Source: Treponema sp. (GTDB lineage: Bacteria; Spirochaetota; Spirochaetia; Treponematales; Breznakiellaceae). Taken from it: a stretch of 16,135 nt of DNA. Below, piece by piece: positions 7,959-13,224 of the stretch (position 1 is its first letter; every line of letters starts with the position of its first letter). The position numbers and the translations under genes are program-made. The notes below the pieces were generated by a model. That model was given only the letters and a program-made list of their open reading frames with translations. It was not told the DNA's origin and searched no databases. The stretch is from NCBI GenBank assembly GCA_031288815.1, contig JAITQR010000011.1:1-16135 (forward strand), in the 5' to 3' direction.

Positions 7959-8609
7959 TTACATGTGGATTGCCAGGGCGCAAAGCTCATCTTCCAGGTA
8001 CACGTTGCGCACGGCGATCTCCGGGGGAAGCATAAGGGCCAGGGGCGCGAAGTTGAGGATGCCCCGGATACCCGCGGCGGCCAGCTTCTCCGCCGTGCCC
8101 TGGGCCGCCTCGGGAGGGACGCAGAGCAGGGCGATCTCGATACCGAAGCGGCCGATTACCTCCCCCATCTTGTAGGCCGGGTAAAGGGGAACCGGGGATC
8201 TGAGAATCTCCACCCGGTTCACGCTGATGTCGAAACCCGCGGCCAGTTCAAAAACCCCGGGGGACTTGAAACCCGCTTCCGGCGGCATGCCCAGGTAGGC
8301 CGATCCCAGCCGGCCCAGGCCCACGATGCAGAATTGCCGGCGGCGGTTCAGGGAAAGGGCTTTGCGGATTATCGGCGCCAGAACCGCCGGGGAATAACCG
8401 CCCTGCGAACCGGCCTTGCCGCCCAGCCCCTCGCCGTTTCCTTCCGCGTCATGGATCCCCAGAAAGGAAATGTCCTTGCGTATGGTGTGGCTCGGCCAGC
8501 CGGTAAGCCCCTCGATCTGGGCCGAGGTCAAATGCTCCCTGCCGGAGTCTTCCAGAATCCGCATTAGACGGAGAAGCCTTTCCCTTGTGGGGCCTGGAAT
8601 ATGCTCCAA
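7959..8609 (-). CDS. rex: Redox-sensing transcriptional repressor Rex
   Basis: A 216-residue protein of normal Rex length. The N-terminal ~75 residues are a winged-helix DNA-binding domain (LTSAQIEGLTGWPSHTIRKD). The C-terminal Rossmann domain has GLGRLG at 97-102 in CIVGLGRLGSAYL. Rex binds operators when NAD+ is high and lets go when NADH binds, so it turns on fermentative or NADH-consuming genes. The start is TTG at 8609, about 6 nt after AAGGG. A strong promoter and a palindromic Rex operator lie just upstream, so it is probably self-repressed. serC begins 91 nt downstream on the same strand, serA later. The Rex assignment rests on both protein and operator. Confidence 0.93.
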   Translation of the reverse strand: MEHIPGPTRERLLRLMRILEDSGREHLTSAQIEGLTGWPSHTIRKDISFLGIHDAEGNGEGLGGKAGSQGGYSPAVLAPIIRKALSLNRRRQFCIVGLGRLGSAYLGMPPEAGFKSPGVFELAAGFDISVNRVEILRSPVPLYPAYKMGEVIGRFGIEIALLCVPPEAAQGTAEKLAAAGIRGILNFAPLALMLPPEIAVRNVYLEDELCALAIHM

Positions 8610-8642
8610 AATACACCCTTCCCGACAGCGGCGAACCGCTAT

Positions 8643-8660
8643 CTGTGAAATATTTCACAA
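8643..8660. promoter_or_regulatory. Rex operator
   Basis: CTGTGAAATATTTCACAA contains the perfect 16-bp palindrome TGTGAAATATTTCACA (8644-8659) and matches the known Rex site pattern TTGTGA-N6-TCACAA in all but one outer base. It overlaps the last base of the rex -10 box (8660-8665) and the expected transcription start near 8653. Bound Rex would therefore block its own promoter. Confidence 0.85.
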
Positions 8661-8688
8661 ATATAAGAAAAAAAGGGCAAAATGTCAA
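8660..8688 (-). promoter_or_regulatory. rex promoter (sigma-70 type)
   Basis: On the minus strand TTGACA (8683-8688), an exact 17-nt spacer and TATATT (8660-8665) form a near-consensus promoter. The predicted start is about 8653, giving a leader of about 44 nt to the TTG start of rex. The Rex operator covers the start site. Confidence 0.82.
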
Positions 8689-8775
8689 GACAAAATAGAG
8701 CAATGTCTTTAAAATCCGCCGGAATTTAACCGTACCCAACAGCTGTTTATCCTAAAGGTCCGTTTAACAAATTTT

Positions 8776-8845
8776 ACCACCAAGGCGACGAAGGGATAAA
8801 ATTAGCAGAGCCGGCCCTTCGTGTACCTTTGTGCGCCTTGGTGGT
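8776..8845. repeat. Inverted-repeat element with ACCACCAAGGCG ends
   Basis: ACCACCAAGGCG at 8776-8787 is repeated in exact inverted form as CGCCTTGGTGGT at 8834-8845. Further in, CGAAGGG (8789-8795) and CCCTTCG (8815-8821) also pair, so most of the 70-bp element can fold into a long hairpin. AT-rich sequence flanks it (TTTAACAAATTTT on the left, TTAATTAA on the right). No protein is encoded. It looks like a dispersed palindromic or MITE-like repeat. It is not in a terminator position for either neighbouring gene. Confidence 0.6.
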
Positions 8846-8856
8846 TAATTAAGATT

Positions 8857-9023
8857 ACTGGAGGCGCTGTCGCTACTTGCCTTGACAGATTGGAATCATT
8901 GCTCCACAATTAATCCATGTCTGACCCGCAGACCGATTTTCCCCGGTCGAAGTTTTCCGTCCGCGCCCCGCGGATATGCAGTGCTATCTTTGCCCTCGGG
9001 GGGGGGGGGGGCAGATCCACGGA
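8857..9023 (+). pseudogene. Decayed partial copy of hprK, including its promoter region
   Basis: This stretch matches the real hprK locus in two blocks. Positions 8857-8925 align with 10090-10163 (upstream DNA, -35, 17-nt spacer, -10 position, 6-nt gap, ATG and codons for Met-Ser-Asp). Positions 8926-9023 then align with 10508-10598 of hprK (codons 119 to about 148). The relic reads MSD-PQTDFPRSKFSVRAPRI against hprK LQTDLPSAEFSARALRI. About 115 codons are missing at the joint. It carries a 14-G run and goes into unrelated sequence after ATCCACGGA. Identity is roughly 70-75% by eye. The reading is that hprK or its 5' part was duplicated, then deleted and decayed. The -35 is TTGACA (8882-8887), but the -10 position reads CACAAT, so it is probably weak. 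Confidence 0.75.
8998..9011. repeat. G14 homopolymer tract
   Basis: Fourteen consecutive G bases lie inside the hprK relic, where hprK itself has a C-rich, much less repetitive stretch (CGCCCCCCGGCAG). Runs of this length are unstable by slipped-strand mispairing. They are also a common sequencing-error site, so the exact count may be wrong. Confidence 0.8.
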
Positions 9024-9220
9024 AAAAATAGAAAAAGAGTAAGCCCCAAAAAGAAACCGCGAATTACACGATCTTTCGTTTCAAAATCCTCTTGAAGCCG
9101 TGTAAGCGGCGAACAAGATTTCTATCTATCATACTTTGTAGATCACCTCCAATTTCTTAACTTGTTGACCATGTAAAATTATATATTCGCCGAAGGGCAA
9201 CAAACTTAAAGGAAAGAATT
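9024..9220 (+). other. AT-rich leader region before the poly-Gly lipoprotein gene
   Basis: No gene is seen here. Base composition drops to AT-rich right after the hprK relic. TTACACG (9064-9070) and CGTGTAA (9099-9105) form an inverted repeat enclosing a smaller one (TTCAA/TTGAA). The stretch from 9155 to 9190 is AT-rich (TTGACC, TAAAAT, TATATT), and a promoter for the lipoprotein gene probably lies there, but no -35/-10 pair with normal spacing stands out. AAAGGAAAG before 9221 is a good ribosome site. Confidence 0.4.
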
Positions 9221-10003
9221 ATGAGAATGAAATTATTTTTTACCGTTTTAATTGGTTTATTAGCCGTTTGTTTTTTCTTGTCATGTGATGGCGGAGGAGG
9301 AGTAGGAGGAGGAGGCGGTGGTGGTGGTGGTGGTGACGGGAACAATATTCCATCAACGGCATCGTATACGTATGCCTACAAGGGATATGTTATGACCATA
9401 ACATCCGAAGCGAATCAAAAGGCGCTCTCTGTTTCCATGAAAAGTATTTATCCCGGCGGAGACTATATGACCAGCGGGCGGGCAGTATTAGCCGGCGGTG
9501 AAACAGCTAAATACACGCTGACATATGATGGTGTTGTCAAAAGCAGTGGAAAAGTATTAATGGGAACAGATGGCAACGCAACATTTACCCCCGCTTCAGG
9601 AAAACCTGGTTTTACCGGCAAACTTATTAGCGAGACCGAATTAAACATTCCCGATTCTATTACCCTTGATGACGGATCAACACTAGAATTACCACCCATG
9701 AAAAAAACAGGCAGTCAGGAGGAGGCTGCTTTTGCCGAATATTGGGGTGTTTGGCAAGCAACCATAAGCGGTTACCCTGTTACATTAACTGTGGGTGATG
9801 GAGTTTGGGAGTTATGGATTAGCGGCCGTTTTGACAGCAGTGGAACATACGAACAAACATCCTCAACCACCGCTGATATAATTCGTAACATCCCTGCTCC
9901 GGTTATTAAAACCGGTTATGTAAAAACGGGCGCCAAAGGTTCAATGACAATTGTGTTAACCGATGGAGCCTATCGGGGCACCTATTCCTTAAGGAGAGAA
10001 TAA
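9221..10003 (+). CDS. Lipoprotein with poly-glycine tether
   Basis: A 260-residue protein. MRMKLF is followed by a hydrophobic stretch ending in FFLSC, so Cys22 is the likely lipidated residue. Right after it comes a Gly-rich tether (residues 24-38, broken only by Val28), encoded by GGA and GGT repeats that could change length in frame. The remainder is Thr/Ser/Gly-rich and beta-stranded. Its last ~90 residues (from YWGVWQATISGYPVTLTVG) resemble the small beta-barrel/lipocalin-like modules common in spirochaetal lipoproteins. Base and codon use are clearly more AT-rich than in all neighbouring genes, pointing to transfer or a fast-evolving surface gene. AAAGGAAAG at good spacing supports ATG 9221 over Met3. 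Function is unknown; surface or periplasmic exposure is inferred. Confidence 0.8.
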   Translation: MRMKLFFTVLIGLLAVCFFLSCDGGGGVGGGGGGGGGGDGNNIPSTASYTYAYKGYVMTITSEANQKALSVSMKSIYPGGDYMTSGRAVLAGGETAKYTLTYDGVVKSSGKVLMGTDGNATFTPASGKPGFTGKLISETELNIPDSITLDDGSTLELPPMKKTGSQEEAAFAEYWGVWQATISGYPVTLTVGDGVWELWISGRFDSSGTYEQTSSTTADIIRNIPAPVIKTGYVKTGAKGSMTIVLTDGAYRGTYSLRRE

Positions 10004-10010
10004 CGCTATT

Positions 10011-10045
10011 GGGCTTTTCCAAAAACCGAAGTTTTGGGAAAGCCT
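10011..10045. repeat. Strong hairpin repeat, copy 2 (possible terminator of the lipoprotein gene)
   Basis: GGGCTTTTCCAAAA (10011-10024) pairs with TTTTGGGAAAGCCT (10032-10045) over 14 positions, two of them G-U, around the loop ACCGAAG. It begins 7 nt after the lipoprotein stop and is followed by CGTTTATAAACG, itself a 12-bp palindrome. The core is shared with 6584-6619, so it is also a dispersed repeat. It may act as a terminator, though no long U-run follows directly. Confidence 0.6.
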
Positions 10046-10119
10046 CGTTTATAAACGGCTTTGCCGATCTGTTTTAGCCTAATCAAGCCGCCGGAGACGC
10101 CGCGAACGCGTTTGCTTAC

Positions 10120-10148
10120 TTGTCAGATCCGAATCCTTGCTCTATAGT
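10120..10148 (+). promoter_or_regulatory. hprK promoter, probably giving a leaderless mRNA
   Basis: TTGTCA (10120-10125), a 17-nt spacer and TATAGT (10143-10148) form a good sigma-70-type promoter. Only 6 nt separate the -10 box from the hprK ATG at 10155, so the transcript should begin at or within a base or two of the start codon. No ribosome site is visible before this ATG, which fits. The same arrangement is preserved in the relic copy at 8882-8919. Confidence 0.72.
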
Positions 10149-10154
10149 TAGCTC

Positions 10155-11144
10155 ATGTCCGACAAGTGTTTTACCGTTCTGGATCTGCTTAATCTTGAAC
10201 TGAAAGAACATAATTCCCTGGATTTAAGGTGTATCGGCGGGCGGAAGGGCTTGGCCCGGGAAATAAGCAGCCCCGAATTGAACCGGCCGGGCCAGGCCCT
10301 GTTAGGATTTTACGAATTTTTTGCCCATCAGCGGGTTCAACTCTTCGGCCAGGGCGAAACCGCCTGCCTCAGGATGCTTGAGCGGGAGGGAAACACCGAA
10401 AACGTTAAACGGATGTTTTCCTACCGCATCCCCTGCTGCATATTTACCAACAGCTTCGAGCCCACGGCGTTTTTGTTCGAGGAAGCCGAAAGGGCCCAGT
10501 GTCCCATCCTGCAGACCGATTTACCCTCGGCGGAGTTTTCCGCCCGGGCCCTGCGGATACTCAGCGATATCTTCGCCCCCCGGCAGCAGATCCACGGAGT
10601 CCTGGTGGAGGTTTACGGCCTGGGGATCCTGCTCCTGGGCGGCTCGGGGGTGGGAAAGAGCGAAACCGCCCTGGAACTTATCCACCACGGCCACCGGCTT
10701 GTGACGGACGACGTGGTGGACATCCGCTGCGCCAACGGGAACATCCTCATGGGAACCGGGGCGAACAAGATCATCGGCCATCACATGGAGATCCGGGGAA
10801 CGGGGATCATCAACATAACCCACCTGTTCGGCGTGGGGGCCATCCGGGACCGGGCCCAGATAGAGCTGGTGGTCATGCTGGAAGAATGGGACGCCAGCAA
10901 GAATTACGACCGGCTGGGCATAGAGGATCAGAGCATGGAAATACTGGGGGTAAGCGTCCCCAAACTGGAGATCCCCGTAAAACCCGGCCGGAACATCCCC
11001 ATTATCATTGAAACCGCGGCGATGAACGAGCGGCTCAAAAAGATGGGCTACAACGCCGCCAAGGAATTCAACCAGAATATCCTGAAGTGGATCGAAAGCG
11101 ACAATACCCGCTCGGTATACTACGGCGCCGAGGATATAATTTAA
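10155..11144 (+). CDS. hprK: HPr kinase/phosphorylase
   Basis: A 329-residue enzyme that phosphorylates HPr at Ser46 using ATP or pyrophosphate and also removes the phosphate again. The N-terminal ~125 residues are the usual HprK N-domain. The kinase domain has Walker A GGSGVGKS at 162-169, the acidic pair Asp185-Asp186 (VTDDVVDI) and the HprK signature EIRGTG at 212-217, followed by INITHLFGVGAIRDRAQIELVV. Length is typical. It is the first gene of a six-gene run, with ptsH 11 nt downstream. The ATG has almost no leader after its promoter. In other treponemes HprK and HPr occur without sugar permeases, so a regulatory role is likely here too. A decayed partial copy lies about 1.2 kb upstream. 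Confidence 0.96.
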   Translation: MSDKCFTVLDLLNLELKEHNSLDLRCIGGRKGLAREISSPELNRPGQALLGFYEFFAHQRVQLFGQGETACLRMLEREGNTENVKRMFSYRIPCCIFTNSFEPTAFLFEEAERAQCPILQTDLPSAEFSARALRILSDIFAPRQQIHGVLVEVYGLGILLLGGSGVGKSETALELIHHGHRLVTDDVVDIRCANGNILMGTGANKIIGHHMEIRGTGIINITHLFGVGAIRDRAQIELVVMLEEWDASKNYDRLGIEDQSMEILGVSVPKLEIPVKPGRNIPIIIETAAMNERLKKMGYNAAKEFNQNILKWIESDNTRSVYYGAEDII

Positions 11145-11155
11145 AAGGATCTCTT

Positions 11156-11422
11156 ATGACAGAAAAAATGATAAAAGTGTCGAACAGGGCCGGCATCCAC
11201 GCGAGGCCGTCGGCGCTGTTAGTCCAGACGGTCAAGAACTTTAAATCCAATATATACATCGAAAGGGGTGACGAAAAGGTAAACGCCAAATCTATCCTGG
11301 GAGTTATCACCCTGGGCGCGGGTTTCGGCACGGAGCTTAAGATCATCGCCGAAGGTGAGGATGAACAGGAGGCGGTGGAGGCGCTGGTCCGCCTTTTTGA
11401 ATCGAAGTTTGAGGAAGATTGA
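11156..11422 (+). CDS. ptsH: Phosphocarrier protein HPr
   Basis: An 88-residue protein of normal HPr size. The PTS phosphorylation site is His15 in NRAGIHARPS. The HprK target is Ser46 in NAKSILGVITLGAG. Both fall exactly on the canonical numbers, which supports ATG 11156 as the start rather than a longer frame from 11087. AAAAGGA lies 7 nt before it. It follows hprK by 11 nt, and its TGA overlaps the TTG start of the sensor kinase (TTGA), so HPr and the kinase are translationally coupled. It can receive phosphate from enzyme I at His15 and from HprK at Ser46. No enzyme I or enzyme II gene is visible in the window. Confidence 0.97.
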   Translation: MTEKMIKVSNRAGIHARPSALLVQTVKNFKSNIYIERGDEKVNAKSILGVITLGAGFGTELKIIAEGEDEQEAVEALVRLFESKFEED

Positions 11423-13224
11423 AAAGCCTTAGAACGCGCCCGAAGCCTTCGGTGATCAATGTCCGGGGCCTGGTACTCATCTACGCGCTGCTTTGCGCCC
11501 TTACCGTGGTTTTTTCCCGGACATTTTTCTCCGCCACCCTGCAGGACGGCCAGATTCCCGGCGCCCTCAACCGGATCGTCTTTTTCACCATTCCGGCGGT
11601 ACTCCTGGTATTTCTGGCTGTCTCGGTGGCGAACCTGCTCCGGGACGTGGTGGCCCGCCGGATCGGGAGCAAGTTTAAAATCCGGCTTCTGAGCTACTTT
11701 ATCATCATCGTGGCCTTTGCCGCCGCCCCTTCGGCGATTGTCACGACCCTGGCGGCAAAGGAGCTGACCGACTTCTGGCGGAGTGTCAACGTCGTCTCCG
11801 CGGCGGCGGCGGCCCACGATTTCGCCATGGACGCCTACTCCCTGCGTATGGAAAAACTGGAAAAACTGGTTCGGGAGACCGATTTCGGCCCCTGGATGAG
11901 GAGGCCCGGAGAAGCCGGCCAGTCCTCCGCGCCGGATCGGCCCCTGCCCGAAGGGGTCTTGGCGGTAGAGGATTTCCGGCAGGGCCCGGACGGCGTCTGG
12001 GAAAGCGCGGCCTTCGCGGGAGACGAGGCCCTGCGGCTTTCCAACCCCCCGCTTCTGCAGCCCGGCCCCGTCGGCCGGGAGATACCCAGGGACGAAGGGC
12101 TCGTCCGTTACGCCCTGTTCCCCAGGGAATTCCCCCGGGAACAGGTTATACGGATCGTGGCCTACAGCCTGGGGGAAGGCTTTGATCAGGGTTACGAGGC
12201 GATTGAAAACGAGGTCGCCAATTTCGGGGTCATTGATTCCATCCGGAACAATATGCGGCCTCTCCTGCTCTTTTACTACGGGGTCTTCTTCTTCCCCACT
12301 CTGCTGATGACGGCGATTATCGCCATCTCTTTTACCCGCCGGGTAACCCAGCCCCTGGTTGAGCTTACCGAAGCGACCCGCCGGGTGGCGGAAGGGGACT
12401 TCTCCATCCAGATCCTCGCCCGCCGGGGCGACGAGCTGGGGGTACTGATCCGCTCCTTCAACGCCATGGTGCAGGATCTGGAAAAGTCCCGGGCCGCCCT
12501 GGTCAAGTCGGAAAAAATTTCCATTTGGCAGAACATAGCCCAGCAGCTTGCCCACGAGATCAAGAACCCCCTTACCCCCATCAAACTTTCCTCGGAACGG
12601 GTTTTACGGCGCTGGCGGAACGATCCGGAGCGGGTAGGGGAGATACTGGAGAGCTCCATGATGGCCATCCTCCGGGAAGTGGAGGGCCTCTCCATCCTGC
12701 TCAACGAATTCCGTACCCTTTCCCGTCCCATGGAGCCTTCCAAGGCCTGGACCAATTTCCGGAAAGCGGCGGAGGAGACCATAAGCCCCTACGGGATCTC
12801 CCACCCAGGGATTCGCTTCGACATCGAACATGTGGAAGCGGATGTTTCCGTCCGCATCGACAGGCACCGGCTTGGCCAGGTACTGACCAACCTCATTGTC
12901 AACGCCATCGACGCCATGAACGGCGGCGGCCTTATCGAGATCCGCACGGACCTTGTACAAAAACGGGAGAGCCGCTATTGTAGGGTAAGTTTCAGGGATA
13001 CCGGGAAGGGTATTTCGGATCAAAACGCCCCCCTTGTCTTTACCCCCTATTTTACCACCAAGGAAAGCGGCACCGGTTTGGGGCTTCCCATCGTGGAACG
13101 GATAGTTAACGATCACGGCGGGGCGATCTGGTTTAATTCCGCGGAGGGAACGGGTACGACCTTTTTTATCGATCTGCCCGTCGAGCTTTCCGAAGCGGGC
13201 GTCCCGGCGGGGAGCGGGGAATAG
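11419..13224 (+). CDS. NtrY-like membrane sensor histidine kinase
   Basis: A 601-residue kinase. Three membrane segments lie near the N-terminus (about 17-36, 52-73 and 89-111). An extracytoplasmic region of about 165 residues follows, then a fourth segment (about 281-304) and a HAMP domain (about 305-357, RRVTQPLVELTEATRRVAEG). The HisKA domain has phospho-acceptor His379 in LAHEIKNPLTPIKLSSERV. The ATPase domain has N-box Asn495 (NAIDAM), the G1 box with Asp527 (DTGKGIS) and GTGLGLPIVERIV. No clear PAS domain is seen between HAMP and HisKA, unlike classic NtrY. The start is TTG, overlapping the ptsH stop by 4 nt, and its own stop overlaps the regulator GTG by 1 nt. It should phosphorylate the NtrC-like partner downstream. 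The signal is unknown. Confidence 0.92.
   Translation: MKSLRTRPKPSVINVRGLVLIYALLCALTVVFSRTFFSATLQDGQIPGALNRIVFFTIPAVLLVFLAVSVANLLRDVVARRIGSKFKIRLLSYFIIIVAFAAAPSAIVTTLAAKELTDFWRSVNVVSAAAAAHDFAMDAYSLRMEKLEKLVRETDFGPWMRRPGEAGQSSAPDRPLPEGVLAVEDFRQGPDGVWESAAFAGDEALRLSNPPLLQPGPVGREIPRDEGLVRYALFPREFPREQVIRIVAYSLGEGFDQGYEAIENEVANFGVIDSIRNNMRPLLLFYYGVFFFPTLLMTAIIAISFTRRVTQPLVELTEATRRVAEGDFSIQILARRGDELGVLIRSFNAMVQDLEKSRAALVKSEKISIWQNIAQQLAHEIKNPLTPIKLSSERVLRRWRNDPERVGEILESSMMAILREVEGLSILLNEFRTLSRPMEPSKAWTNFRKAAEETISPYGISHPGIRFDIEHVEADVSVRIDRHRLGQVLTNLIVNAIDAMNGGGLIEIRTDLVQKRESRYCRVSFRDTGKGISDQNAPLVFTPYFTTKESGTGLGLPIVERIVNDHGGAIWFNSAEGTGTTFFIDLPVELSEAGVPAGSGE

Noticed and set aside
8449..8739. A minus-strand frame covering the rex promoter region
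   Set aside because: It runs in another frame through the rex 5' end and across the promoter and operator; no ribosome site and no recognisable domain.
9157..9345. A minus-strand proline-rich peptide
   Set aside because: It is the complement of the Gly-codon repeat of the lipoprotein gene.
11087..11155. A longer HPr starting at 11087
   Set aside because: It would overlap hprK by 58 nt and would shift His15 and Ser46; the ATG at 11156 has a ribosome site and gives canonical numbering.
11068..12555. A 495-codon minus-strand open frame opposite hprK, ptsH and the kinase
   Set aside because: Low-complexity composition typical of a shadow frame; the plus-strand genes have all family motifs and tight junctions.
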